This document shows, piece after piece, positions 36,829 through 46,800 of a stretch of 64,000 nt of DNA; within the stretch, counting starts at the first letter, position 1, and the number at the start of each line of letters is the position of its first letter. A model generated the notes under the pieces. That model worked only from the letters and a program-made list of their open reading frames with translations, was not told the DNA's origin and did not search any database. A program made the translations under genes and the position numbers. The DNA is taken from contig DASPMP010000141.1 of assembly GCA_035626995.1 (NCBI GenBank), positions 3,291-67,290 of the forward strand, read 5' to 3'. The DNA is from DASPMP01 sp035626995 (lineage in GTDB: Bacteria > Gemmatimonadota > Gemmatimonadetes > Gemmatimonadales > Gemmatimonadaceae).

Positions 36829-37317
36829 ATGCAGCCTCGCCGCACCGTCTTCACAATCCTTCTCGTCAGCGCCGCCATCATGGGCTGCGCCGCAGGCGCC
36901 TCGGAAACAGCGCCGTCGTTCACGCCGGAAGACTCGACGGCCATCCGCGCCTCGATCGACGGCTGGATCAAGGCCACGCTGGATCGGGACACGGCATTGT
37001 TCCGCACGACGATCACCGATGACGTCCTGATGTATCCCGGCAACCAGGCGCCCGTGCGTGGCGCGGATGCTGCCGTCGCAACGCTCGCGGCCAACCCCAC
37101 CTTCACGTCGTTCAAGGTGGACGTTCACGAGCTGGACGGCCACGGGGATGTCGCGTACGATCACGGCATCTTCACCGTGGACGTCAGGTTGCCGGACGGC
37201 ATCGTCGTGAGCGACACGGGCTCCTTCGCGACAAAGTTCCGGAAAGGCGCGGATGGGAAGTGGGCGCACCAGTGGGTAATGTGGCACTCGAACCGGCCCG
37301 CAGCCCCGGCGCCCTAG
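36829..37317 (+). CDS. DUF4440/SnoaL-like (NTF2-fold) lipoprotein
   Basis: 162 residues from ATG 36829, with lipobox AIMGC (Cys20). The body matches the DUF4440-type NTF2 fold: SIDGWIKATLDRDTALFRTT, then TDDVLMYPGN, and a C-terminal strand HQWVMWHSNRP. Many such proteins are annotated as ketosteroid-isomerase-like with unknown function. It is single, preceded by its own candidate promoter, and convergent with the cyanophycinase-like gene. Confidence 0.8.
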   Translation: MQPRRTVFTILLVSAAIMGCAAGASETAPSFTPEDSTAIRASIDGWIKATLDRDTALFRTTITDDVLMYPGNQAPVRGADAAVATLAANPTFTSFKVDVHELDGHGDVAYDHGIFTVDVRLPDGIVVSDTGSFATKFRKGADGKWAHQWVMWHSNRPAAPAP

Positions 37318-37366
37318 GAATTCGGCGACTGCTATCCTGAACCGGCGCGAGTGCATAACTGGGCGC

Positions 37367-38254
37367 TCACGGCAGCATCGCGCGACCAATAGTGGGGTCG
37401 AAGGTGCTGCCGGCGGGGAGCACATGCATCCGCACGTCCGTTGCGCCGAGTGTGCCTGACGGGGTGCGACTGCCCCCGCGCGCGTCGTAGATCACGGCGA
37501 CGCTCGCGCCCTCGACTGTCCAGCGACCGTCCGGGTGGATCAGGAGCGCGGTGGACTCGTCCACGCCGACGCCGAGGTGCGGCGCGCGCTCGAGCACGAG
37601 CGAGATCAGCCGGTTGTGGCGACGCCGGCGCACGAAGTGCTGGTCGATGATCGCGCCGGGGATGAGGGCGAACCCGCTGTCGGTGACGACGTTGTCGCGG
37701 TCGATCGTCGCGAAGTCCAGGGTGGTGTCGCGCCGTGCGCCACCCGGGCGACGCTCGCTGCCGGTGATCATGATGGACGAAAGCACCGCGGCGCCGGCGG
37801 AAGTACCGCCTACCATCGCGCCATCGCGATAGCGTTCGCGAATGGCCTGCTCCACGCGGGTGCCGCGCAGCACGCGCGCGAGGCGGTTCTGGTCGCCGCC
37901 GCCGAACCAGATGCCCGTGGCGTCGCGCAGGAGTGCGACGATGGAGTCGGTGTTCGCCTGGTCGCGGCTGATCCAGATGTTGCGCGCCTGCGCGCCGAGC
38001 TCGCGGAAGTCGGTCGCTTTCGCCTCGCCGCTGCGCTCACCGGCCGCGCTGGCCTGGGCGAAGACCAGGATCTTCGCGCGACCCGGTCCACCCGCGAGCT
38101 GGACGAAGTGCTCGACGAGCGCGCGGGGCTGCGGTCCCCCACCCACGATCTGGAGCGTGCCGCGCACAGGCGGGGTCTGTGTGACGTATGGCAGGCGTTG
38201 CGATGATACGCACGCTGGGAGAAGTGCCGCGAGGAGAAAAAGTGGAGTTCGCAT
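37367..38254 (-). CDS. Cyanophycinase-like S51-family peptidase, lipoprotein
   Basis: 295 residues, with lipobox ALLPAC (Cys15). It has the S51/cyanophycinase-like fold of the class I glutamine-amidotransferase superfamily: GTLQIVGGG at the start, WFGGGDQNRL (116-125), and nucleophile Ser152 in GGTSAGAAVLS. IPGAIIDQHFVRRRRHNRL and GVGVDESTAL are also typical. Cyanophycinases release beta-Asp-Arg dipeptides from cyanophycin; secreted relatives occur in bacteria that do not make the polymer. The lipobox suggests periplasmic or surface action on imported polymer or isopeptides (inference). The region before its start codon is a 430-bp palindromic 14-bp array. Confidence 0.87.
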   Translation of the reverse strand: MRTPLFLLAALLPACVSSQRLPYVTQTPPVRGTLQIVGGGPQPRALVEHFVQLAGGPGRAKILVFAQASAAGERSGEAKATDFRELGAQARNIWISRDQANTDSIVALLRDATGIWFGGGDQNRLARVLRGTRVEQAIRERYRDGAMVGGTSAGAAVLSSIMITGSERRPGGARRDTTLDFATIDRDNVVTDSGFALIPGAIIDQHFVRRRRHNRLISLVLERAPHLGVGVDESTALLIHPDGRWTVEGASVAVIYDARGGSRTPSGTLGATDVRMHVLPAGSTFDPTIGRAMLP

Positions 38255-38270
38255 TTTGTTTTCTGAGAAC

Positions 38271-38701
38271 TAACTGCCAAGAGCTTACTGCCAAGGGCTA
38301 ACTGCCAAGGGCTAACTGCCAAGGGCTAACTGCCAAGGGCTGACTGCCAAGAGCTAACTGCCAAGAGCTAACTGCCAAGGGCTGACTGCCAAGGGCTGAC
38401 TGCCAAGGGCTAACTGCCAAGGGCTAACTGCCAAGGGCTAACTGCCAAGGGCTAACTGCCAAGGGCTAACTGCCAAGGGCTGACTGCCAGGAGCTTACTG
38501 CCATGTGCCGCCGTTGGCTGCAAGCAATTGGCCGCAAGCAGTTGGACTTTAGCTCTTGGACGTTCGCTCTTGGACGTTAGCTCTTGGACGTTAGCTCTTG
38601 GACGTTAGCTATTGGACGTTAGCTCTTGGACGTTAGCTCTTGGTAGTTAGCGGTTGGCAGTTAGCAGTTGGCAGTTAGCAGTTGGCAGTTAGCAGTTGGC
38701 A
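38271..38701. repeat. Palindromic 14-bp minisatellite array C1
   Basis: Left arm: 17 contiguous 14-bp units of type TAACTGCCAAGGGC (38271-38508). Centre: CGCCGTTGGCT. Right arm: 13 units in reverse complement, first GTTAGCTCTTGGAC-type, then GTTAGCAGTTGGCA (38520-38701). The array fills the gap between two divergent genes, so any promoter for the EamA transporter or the cyanophycinase-like gene must lie in it or at its edges. Confidence 0.95.
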
Positions 38702-38719
38702 CTCTGTAGACTTGGACGC

Positions 38720-39643
38720 GTGAATATCCCGCCCGCAGCCGACGCGCGCGCCACCACGCGCGGGATCTGGCTCTCGCTCATCGTCGTCGCCGCGTGGAGC
38801 GTCCTCCCCATCACCCTGCGCCTCGCCTCGCGCCAGCTCGATCCCTACACCCTCACCTGGTATCGCTTCTTCCTCTCCGCGCTGGTACTCGGCGGCATGC
38901 TGGCCGCGGCGCGCAACCTGCCAAGGCTAGTGCAGCTGCGACGCCTGCGTCCCACCATGCTGCTCGTCGCGGCGACGCTGGGGCTGGCAAGCAACTACGT
39001 GCTCTACCTGGTGTCGCTGGATTACGTGAGCCCGACCGTCGGCACCGTCATCACCCAGCTCGGCCCGCTGCTCCTCATGTGCGGCGGCGTATGGATCTTC
39101 GGCGAGCGACTCAGCCGCCGCCAGGTGATCGGCGTCGTGCTGCTGGTCGTGGGGCTGCTGCTCTTCTTCAATCGCCGCCTCGCCGAGCTCGGGGACATGT
39201 CGGGTCGCGCGGGAGCGGGGACGCTCATCCTGCTGGTCGCGAGCGTGACGTGGGCCATGTACGGCCTCGCGCAGAAATCGTTGCTCGACCACTTCCAGTC
39301 GACGCAGATTCTCTTCCTCATCTACGTCGGGTCGGCCATCGCACTGCTTGGCATGTCCGCGCCGGTGGCGGTGATCGGACTTCCTGCGCTCGATCTCGTA
39401 ATGCTCATCCTGTGCGCCGCGAACACCCTCGTGGCCTACGGCGCGCTCGCGGAGGCGCTCAAGTGTGCGGGCGCGGCGACGGTGGGCGCAGTCCTCGCGA
39501 TCGGCCCGGTCGCAACACTCGTGGTGACATGGGCGACGAATCGCGTGTCGCCGAACTTCTTCGCGCCGGATCTGCTGAACGCGGCGACGATCGCGGGGGC
39601 ATGCGTCGTCACCGTTGGATCTGCACTCAGTTCGCGGAAGTGA
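38720..39643 (+). CDS. EamA/DMT-family transporter
   Basis: 307 residues from GTG 38720. An in-frame TTG at 38696 would start inside the repeat array and is less likely. About ten hydrophobic helices in two EamA halves are visible. The first half has LSLIVVAAWSVLPITLRLAS and WYRFFLSALVLGG. The second begins near TLILLVASVTWAMYGLAQ. Drug/metabolite transporters of this family export amino acids or other small metabolites across the inner membrane. Ligand unknown. Its stop codon abuts array C2. Confidence 0.9.
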   Translation: MNIPPAADARATTRGIWLSLIVVAAWSVLPITLRLASRQLDPYTLTWYRFFLSALVLGGMLAAARNLPRLVQLRRLRPTMLLVAATLGLASNYVLYLVSLDYVSPTVGTVITQLGPLLLMCGGVWIFGERLSRRQVIGVVLLVVGLLLFFNRRLAELGDMSGRAGAGTLILLVASVTWAMYGLAQKSLLDHFQSTQILFLIYVGSAIALLGMSAPVAVIGLPALDLVMLILCAANTLVAYGALAEALKCAGAATVGAVLAIGPVATLVVTWATNRVSPNFFAPDLLNAATIAGACVVTVGSALSSRK

Positions 39644-40064
39644 CTGCTTACTACCAACTGCTAACTACCAACTGCTAACTACCAACTGCTAACTACCAAC
39701 TGCTTACTACCAACTGCTTACTACCAACTGCTTACTACCAACTGCTTACTGCCAACTGCTTACTGCCAACTGCTAACTACCAACTGCTAACTACCAACTG
39801 CTAACTACCAACTGCTAACTACCAACTGCTAACTACCAACCGCTTACTGCCAAGGGCCGCCGTTGGCCGTCAGCACTTAGCCGTAAGCAGTTGGCCGTAA
39901 GCTCTTGGCAGTGAGCTCTTGGCAGTGAGCTCTTGGCAGTGAGCTCTTGGCAGTAAGCTCTTGGCAGTAAGCTCTTGGCAGTAAGCTCTTGGCAGTAAGC
40001 TCTTGGCGGTAAGCTCTTGGCAGTAAGCTCTTGGCGGTAAGCTCTTGGCCGTAAGCAGTTCGCC
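39644..40064. repeat. Palindromic 14-bp minisatellite array C2
   Basis: Left arm: 15 units of type CTGCTAACTACCAA (39644-39853), starting at the base after the EamA stop. Centre: GGGCCGCCGTTGGCC. Right arm: 14 units of type GTAAGCTCTTGGCA (39869-40064), ending 7 bp before the stop of the minus-strand fusion gene. It fills the gap between convergent genes and could form a very long hairpin in either transcript. Confidence 0.95.
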
Positions 40065-40071
40065 CAAAGCA

Positions 40072-42963
40072 CTACCAGGCAATTCCCCAGGCCTCGCGGC
40101 GGAAGTCGGAGCCGACCATTCGCGCCTTCGACACCGGGTGGATGACAATCGCCGACGCGCCACCGAACGCCGCGCTCGGCTCCTCCTCGCGAACGGTCAG
40201 TCCGCGCGCCCGCAGTGCGCTCCCAGAGTCAGCCAGGATCCCGACCTCGACGCTCGCGCGCAGCCCGTTCGCCTGCAGACGACGCGCCTCGATCGCCGCC
40301 TGCGGCTGCATCCCGAACAGGACGATGTTGTTCAGCACCTGCATCAGCGTCTGCGGCTGACCGTCACCGCCGGGTGAGCCGAGCACGATGTAGGGCGAGC
40401 CGTCCGGATGCAGGACCATCGACGGCGCCAGCGTATGGAACGGACGCTTGCCCGGCGCGATGATCTGTGGATGCGCGGGATCGAGTACGAACAGCGCGCC
40501 GCGGTTCTGCAGGGTGATGCCAGTGCCGGGCACCATCCTCCCGCTGCCGAACGACGCGAAGAGACTCTGGATGTACGAGACGACATTCCCGTCCTTGTCC
40601 ACGACGCAGAGATACACCGTGTCGCCATCCCCCTCGCGATGCAGGTAGCCGTCCGGGAGGGCAGTGGGTCCGCTGCGAATCTGGGCGGCGATGTCCGCCG
40701 CGTAGGACTTGGACAGCAGCCGGTCGAGCGGGACCTGCACGAACGTGGGATCGGCGATGTGTGCGTCGCGATCGCGATACGCGAACTGCGCCGCGCGCGT
40801 GAGCGTGTTGAGATACTCCGTGCTGTTGTGGCCCATCGCCTTCAGGTCGAACTGCTCGGCGATGTTCAGCAGCTGCAGCGTCGTCGTCCCCTGGGTGGGT
40901 GGCGCGAAGGCGAGCACGCGCAGGCCGTGATACGTCGTCTCGATCGGCTCGCCCCAGGTGGACGTGTGCTTCGCCAGATCGTCCGGCGTCAGGAGCCCGC
41001 CTTCCTTCTCCACGAACGCCGCGATCTGCCGCGCCACGTCTCCCTTGTAGAACGCGGCAGGCCCCTTCGCCGCGATGGCGCGCAGCGTCCGGCCAAGGTC
41101 CGCCTGGCGCAGCAGCGTGCCCACTTCAGGGACGTTGCCGCCGGGCATGAACGTGCGGTTCAGCTCCGGGTCGTTCGTGAGCTTGCGGTTCGCCTCACGG
41201 AAGTCCGCGGCGAGCCGCGGCGTCATCGGGAATCCTTGCTCTGCGTACCTGATTGCCGGCTCGAGCGCCTTCGAGAGCTTGATCGTCCCGAAACGCTGCA
41301 GCGCGTCGGCCCACGCCTGCGGCGCTCCCGGCACGGATACCGAGAGGATCCCCGATTGCGGCACTTCCTTCAGGTTTCTTGATGCGAAGAACGCCGGCGT
41401 CGCCTTGCTGCCGGCGCGCCCGGAGCCATTGAGCGTGTAGACCTTGTTCGTCTTCGCGTCATAATAGATCATGAAGACGTCGCCGCCCGGCCCGTTCATG
41501 TGCGGGCGGGTGACGCTGAGGACACCCGCCATCGTGATCGCCGCGTCGATGGCGTTGCCGCCGCGCCGGAGGACGTCAGCGCCGGCGGCGGTGGCGAGTG
41601 GATGGTCGGACGAGACGGCTGCCTCGAGCCCCGAGGCCTGCGGCCGGCCCTGCGCGTCGAGTGTCATGGGGAGGAAGGCCAGCGCGATGGCAATGAGGAA
41701 GCAGGATTTCATGGCAACAAGTTGGCGTCGGGAGAGCGCGAGCGCCACGAGTGGCACCGTCATTGCGCCGGCGAACATCGCGAGCGTGGGATAGTCGAAC
41801 GCCTGGACCACAACTCCGGACAGTGCGCCGGCGGTTGCCGCGCCGACGCCCATCACCAGGTCCGAGAGTCCCTGCGCCGCCGGTCGCATGTCGAGCGACA
41901 TCGACTGGCTCAGCAGTGCCGCGCCGGCGACGGTCGCCCCGGACCAGCCGAGTCCCAGAAGGACGAGACCGATCGCGAGCCGCGTCGTGTCATGTCCCGC
42001 GGTGCCGGCGACGGCGCACGCGGCGATGAGCAGCCCGACGCCACCGAGGATCACCTGGCGCTTGCCGAAGCGATCGGCCAGCCAACCCATGACGGGCGCA
42101 AACGCGTACATCCCGGCGACGTGCAGGCTCAGCACGATGCCAACGATGCGGAGCATGTCCGCGTGCGCGTGTCCGCCGTCGCGGATGTGTACGGGCGTCA
42201 TCGCCATGACCGCGACCATCACGACATGTCCGACCAGGGCGGCGGCGACGCCGAGGCGGGCGTCGGGGTTCGCGAGCACCGCGGTGAGCGCGGCGCGCAT
42301 CCCCGGTCGATGCGTCGGCGTCGACGCGGCTTTCGCGGCCGTCGGTGCGCCCGACTCGCGCGCGAACAGCAGCGGATCCGGTCGCAGCATCACCGTCAGC
42401 AGCACCGCGATCAGCACGAACAGAACCGCCGACAGTGCGTAGGGCGCGCCAAGCGTCGGGATGCCGAATGGACTCAGCATGCCCCCCGCCGTGGACGCGA
42501 GGTTCGGACCGACCACACCGCCGAGTGTCGTCGCCCACACCACGATGGCGATGTGGCGGCTGAAGAGGTGCGCGGGCGCGAGGTCGACCGCGGCGTAGCG
42601 TGCCTGCATCCCGGCGGCCATGCCGCCGCCGAAGAGGAAGTATCCGGCGAAGAGGAGCGGCAATGACCGCGTTATCGTGGCGCCGACGACGAGCAGCGCG
42701 CCGAGCGCGGCGACGAGATACGTCCCGGACAAGCTGGGGCGGCGTCCGTGGCGCTGGACGACGCGCGTCGCGGGGATGGCGATGAGTGCGGCTCCCATGA
42801 CCGCGGCACTTTGCGCGAGTCCCGACACGCCGACGCTGGCCATGTCCGCGGCGAGGAGGGCGCCGACGGAGCTCCCAATGGCCACCCCGACTCCGCCGGC
42901 GACCTGGCTGACGAAGAGGAGTCGGAGTGTTCGGCGCTGGACGTCGGAGACGGTGGGATTCAT
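40072..42963 (-). CDS. In-frame MFS transporter - gamma-glutamyltransferase fusion
   Basis: One uninterrupted frame of 963 residues from ATG 42963. Residues 1-417 are a 12-helix major facilitator protein (RHGRRPSLSGTYLVAALG and LADRFGKRQVILGG loops). Directly after LSRRQLVA, Met418 begins a complete gamma-glutamyltransferase with its own signal-like segment (MKSCFLIAIALAFLPM). This part contains GGNAIDAAI, a nucleophile Thr at about 792 (GDTVYLCVVD) and LGSPGGDG. No stop codon separates the parts. A free-standing GGT would start at ATG 41712 (546 residues, normal length). GGT cleaves or transfers gamma-glutamyl groups, e.g. from glutathione, in the periplasm. Either this is a real transporter-enzyme fusion or the MFS stop has been lost. 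Confidence 0.88.
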   Translation of the reverse strand: MNPTVSDVQRRTLRLLFVSQVAGGVGVAIGSSVGALLAADMASVGVSGLAQSAAVMGAALIAIPATRVVQRHGRRPSLSGTYLVAALGALLVVGATITRSLPLLFAGYFLFGGGMAAGMQARYAAVDLAPAHLFSRHIAIVVWATTLGGVVGPNLASTAGGMLSPFGIPTLGAPYALSAVLFVLIAVLLTVMLRPDPLLFARESGAPTAAKAASTPTHRPGMRAALTAVLANPDARLGVAAALVGHVVMVAVMAMTPVHIRDGGHAHADMLRIVGIVLSLHVAGMYAFAPVMGWLADRFGKRQVILGGVGLLIAACAVAGTAGHDTTRLAIGLVLLGLGWSGATVAGAALLSQSMSLDMRPAAQGLSDLVMGVGAATAGALSGVVVQAFDYPTLAMFAGAMTVPLVALALSRRQLVAMKSCFLIAIALAFLPMTLDAQGRPQASGLEAAVSSDHPLATAAGADVLRRGGNAIDAAITMAGVLSVTRPHMNGPGGDVFMIYYDAKTNKVYTLNGSGRAGSKATPAFFASRNLKEVPQSGILSVSVPGAPQAWADALQRFGTIKLSKALEPAIRYAEQGFPMTPRLAADFREANRKLTNDPELNRTFMPGGNVPEVGTLLRQADLGRTLRAIAAKGPAAFYKGDVARQIAAFVEKEGGLLTPDDLAKHTSTWGEPIETTYHGLRVLAFAPPTQGTTTLQLLNIAEQFDLKAMGHNSTEYLNTLTRAAQFAYRDRDAHIADPTFVQVPLDRLLSKSYAADIAAQIRSGPTALPDGYLHREGDGDTVYLCVVDKDGNVVSYIQSLFASFGSGRMVPGTGITLQNRGALFVLDPAHPQIIAPGKRPFHTLAPSMVLHPDGSPYIVLGSPGGDGQPQTLMQVLNNIVLFGMQPQAAIEARRLQANGLRASVEVGILADSGSALRARGLTVREEEPSAAFGGASAIVIHPVSKARMVGSDFRREAWGIAW

Positions 42964-42979
42964 AGCGGATACTATAATG

Positions 42980-43036
42980 GCCTCGGCTCTCGGCTTTCGG
43001 CTTTCGGCTCTCGGCTCTCGGCTCTCGGCCTCGGCT
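42980..43036. repeat. 7-bp GGCTCTC tandem array (family B)
   Basis: About eight heptads of GGCTCTC/GGCTTTC between CCTCGG ends, exactly filling the gap between the stop of the 43.5-kb gene and the region upstream of the fusion gene. ACTATAAT (42971-42978) between array and start codon is AT-rich and could hold a -10 element for the fusion gene. Confidence 0.85.
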
Positions 43037-43523
43037 AACGCGAATACACGCGCTGCCACCGGGGAATGGCTTTGCCCACCAGCGCGCCGACGAACCAGCC
43101 GATCGCAGTGCCGCCCGCGGCACCAAGCGCCATGGCGCCCCATTCTTCGCCCCCTGCCGACTGTCCGCCCTCGGCGGCGCCGACGTAGACGGCGGCCACC
43201 GCCACTGCGCCGAGGAGGCCGAGTGTGACCATGCCGACGTTCGATCCCACGCGCTCGAAGTTGCCCCGCCGCCACAGTGTGTCGATCGCGCTGATCCGGA
43301 TGCCAACCGGGTTGCTTGCCGCCCCGAGAAAGAGCGAGTCCACCCCGGTTCGCTGTACCCGTCCCGCGTAACGATTGCCGGAAAGTGAGACGCGGACGTC
43401 CTGCCCGATCTGCACGCCGCGCGTCGGGTGGAAGATGACGCTGTCAGCGGTCGTCTGTGCGCCGAGGGAGGACGCCACAACCAGCGCGAGCGCCTGCGCC
43501 GCTAATCCGAGTGGGCAGTTCAA
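43035..43523 (-). CDS. Hypothetical exported protein with glycine-rich membrane helices
   Basis: 162 residues from TTG 43523, with AGGAG 3 bases upstream. A signal peptide (VASSLGAQ) is followed by a short beta-rich segment with VSLSGNRYAGRVQRTGVDSL. Two Gly/Ala-rich hydrophobic helices follow (about 97-117 and 130-152), resembling glycine-zipper membrane segments. No recognised function. The stop codon sits at the edge of a family B array. The start lies about 100 bp from a large inverted repeat (43625-43671). Confidence 0.7.
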   Translation of the reverse strand: MNCPLGLAAQALALVVASSLGAQTTADSVIFHPTRGVQIGQDVRVSLSGNRYAGRVQRTGVDSLFLGAASNPVGIRISAIDTLWRRGNFERVGSNVGMVTLGLLGAVAVAAVYVGAAEGGQSAGGEEWGAMALGAAGGTAIGWFVGALVGKAIPRWQRVYSR

Positions 43524-43624
43524 ATGCTCCTCGCAGTCCGGTAGTCAGTGATTCCTGCCTTGAACATGCAGCGCCTGCGTCAGCCGTGGGAGGTCGCCGC
43601 AGTACCAGGCACGCTGCCGATGGC

Positions 43625-43671
43625 GTGGTCATAAAACTTGGACAAGTGAGTTGTCACAGTTTTGTGACCAC
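43625..43671. promoter_or_regulatory. 21-bp inverted repeat between kinase and exported-protein genes
   Basis: GTGGTCATAAAACTTGGACAA, loop GTGAG, then a right arm whose reverse complement is GTGGTCACAAAACTGTGACAA split as GTGGTCACAAAACT plus GTGACAA. The arms match at 18 of 21 positions. It lies about 150 bp past the kinase stop and 100 bp before the TTG at 43523, so it could be a terminator of the kinase transcript or an operator. The left-arm sequence recurs at 59489-59509. The rest of the 295-bp gap shows no gene. Confidence 0.55.
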
Positions 43672-43818
43672 ACCAGCGCTGGGACGGGCGGACGCTACCG
43701 GAGATCGCGGTGCAGGGAACATTTCCGACGCGAACGCACGACCTGAAAGAGCTGCTCGAGCGCATGCCGCCGCGACTGCGCGACGATGGAGGAAGCCCGC
43801 CGCGCGCTCGCCGCCGCC

Positions 43819-46800
43819 CTACTGATTCGTGCGATTCAGCCGGGCGATCCGCGCACGCGCGTCCGCCACGCGCGGCTGGAGCTCCGCGTCCGCGCCCGCC
43901 CACAGGTCCACGAAGCGACCGTAATACTCGGTCGAGCGCTTCGTGTCAGTCCCCTCATACAGCTGCCCCAGGCGATACAGCACTGGCCCCAGCCAGATAC
44001 GATCGATGACCGGCCCGCCCGTGCCAGACTCCTCCACATACTCCGTCAGGTAGGCGCGCGCGGAATCGGCGCGACCGGCCCGATCCAGGAACAGGCCGAT
44101 GAAGAGCGGTGTGCACGACGTACAGTTCCCGGTCGGCAGCCCATCCGCCTCGGCGTCGCCACGGCGCATGAAGGCCACCGCGCTGTCGGTCTTCCCCTCG
44201 GCGTCGGCAATCAATGCGCGCAGGCGCATCGACTGCACGGCCTGCTGCGCACGCTCCCGCGCGTCGAGCCGCGCTTCGTACTGCGCATAAAGCTGGCGCG
44301 CCTTCGCAGGCTGCCCCATACGGGCATATCCGAACGCCAGCCAGAAGCTGCGGTCCGCGGTCACCGGCAGGCTCGCCGGATTGCGCGCACGAAGTGAGGC
44401 GTCGAGGGCAGCGAGTCCCCGAGCCGGGTTGCCGCGCAGCTCCCCGTCCACCATGGCGCGAAAGAACGCGACGTCGTGCGGGCTCACCGTGTCGCCCCGC
44501 ACGCGCGCCTTGGCCTCGTTCACCTGCGCGTAGCGTCGCTCGGCTTCGCGCAGCCGTCCGCGCAGAATGGCGATGCTCACCATGCGGTCCTGGGAGCCCA
44601 CCGCGGCGCGCGGCGATGCCGTGTCCGCGTGCGTGCGCGCGAGGCGCTCAGCGGCGTCGTAGTCACCCCGGAACCACAGGTCCACGAACCGCATCAGCGT
44701 CGTGGGGAAGGGCACCTTGTTCGCCACCATCCCGGCGACCACCGAGTCGAACGACGCATGGCGGCCCATGCGCGTGAACAGGTCGGCGATGTTGGCCAGG
44801 AGCGTGCCGTTGAGCGGATCGTCACGCAACGCCAGTCGGTACGCGGCTTCCGCCCCTGCATAATCACGCGTGTCCCCGAGCGTCACGCCGAGGGAGTTGG
44901 CGGCGTCGAGGTTCGACGAGTCCAGCTCGATCGCGCGGCGAAAGGCAGGGATCGCCTTGGTGCGGTCGGGGGACGCCGTCATGTAGTACGCGCCCTCGAC
45001 GTTGTACCGCTCCCGCTCGGGCAGACGGTCGCGCAGCTGGAAGGCCGTCGTCATCGCCGAATCCGCCTGCGCCTGGCGCACGCTGCCACCCATCGTCAGC
45101 AGCGAATACGCCAGCTGCACATGCGCCATCGCGAAGGTGCTGTCCTGCCGGATGGCTTCCCGGAAGTACTGGACCGCGGTGGGATAGTCGCCCTGCACGT
45201 CGTTCGCGTACAGGCCGGCGGTGTAGCTCCGCAACGCCGCCAGCGACGCCGTGCTCACCTGGTCGAATCGCGGCGCCTCGCGCACGGTCTTGAGCGACTC
45301 ACCGATCCGGCCGCGCAGCTCCTTCGTGAGACGATCCACGGTCGGGATCAGGTCACCCGCATCGCTGGCCGATTCGCGGAACGACGCCAGCTCGTCGCCA
45401 TTCTCGGCGGCCACGAGCCGCGCGGTGAGGATGTAGCCGGTGCCCGCCTGGACCACGCTGCCCGTCACCACGGCCTTGGCTCCCGCGCGCTGCGCGATCT
45501 CGCGCGACGTGGCCAGGTCGATGCGCGCGCCGTCGGGACGCTGCATCTGCTCCAGCGCGGCGACGACGGCGCTCGTCGGCACCATGCGCACGGCCCGGCT
45601 CTGCGACAGGTTGGTGCGCACGGCTTCAGCGATCGTCGAGCCGAGGGACGAGTCCGCGCCCGGTGCGTCGAACGCGGTGACGAACACCTTGTCGCGCGCG
45701 GTCAGCTTGCCCGATGCGAGCAGCGATCCGAAGGGACCGACGCCGAGCGCGCGCATGGTCATGAAACCGGCGACGAGCAGCGCGAAGACGATCACGGCCG
45801 CAATGCCACCGCGCATCGTGCGCTGCCACGAGAGGTGCGGGCTCGCCTTCATGGCGATGGTCGCCATGGTGCCGTGTGCTGTCGCGAGCGATGGCGTGCC
45901 GCCGGGTGTATACGTGGGCGTCGCCCTCGCCATGCGGAGCGACACGTACTGCGTGTACGCGGTGAACAAAATCACCGGCAGGCCGAGCGCCATCACGATC
46001 AAGGCGCCGGTGAGCACCCAGTCCGGGAGACCGATGGCGATGATGGCCGCGCGCGCGACGATGAACACCGCGAGGAAGGCGAGCGCATAGACGAGCAGCG
46101 CGCGCTGCAGCATCGATCGGCCGCCGATGAGCAGCGCGGGCATGGCTGCCTGCGCTGCCGATGGCGACGCGACGGCCTCGAGCCGACGCAGCAACTCGAC
46201 GGCATTCTGTGGGCGCGCATCGGCGTCCTTCTCCAGACACTGCGCGATGAGCGACGCCAGCACCGGCGGGCAGTCCGGCCGGAGCTCCGTGACCGGCTTC
46301 GGCGCCTCGCTCATGTGCGCGACCATGAGCTTGTGCGGCGCGAGGCCATGGAAGGGTGGCTGTCCCGCGAGCAGCTCGTACGCGACGCAGCCGAACGCGT
46401 AGATGTCGGCGCGGTGGTCCGTGGCAGGGTCGCCCGCCGCCTGTTCCGGCGCCATGTAGGCGGGCGTCCCCACCGCGGTGCCGAGCTGCGTGAGCGTCGC
46501 GCCCTTGGTCGACTCGGCGGCGGCCGCGATGGCCTTGGCGATGCCGAAGTCCGTGACGACCGCCGTGTGTCCCGAGAGCAGGACGTTGTCCGGCTTGATG
46601 TCGCGGTGCACCACGCCATGCTCGTGCGCGTACGCCAGCGCGCGGGACACGTCGCGGAGGATGCTCACCGCATCGGCGGTGGACATGGGCCCCTGGCTGA
46701 GCCGTGCGCGCAGGCTTTCGCCTTCTATATAAGGCATGGTGTAGTACGGCAGCCCGTCCAGCTCCCCGGCGGCGAGCACCGGGACGATGTTGGCCTGCTG

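Noticed and set aside
42964..43275. Upstream extension of the MFS-GGT protein
   Set aside because: The added residues are antisense to the exported-protein gene and encoded by heptad repeats; Met at 42963 gives a normal MFS N-terminus.
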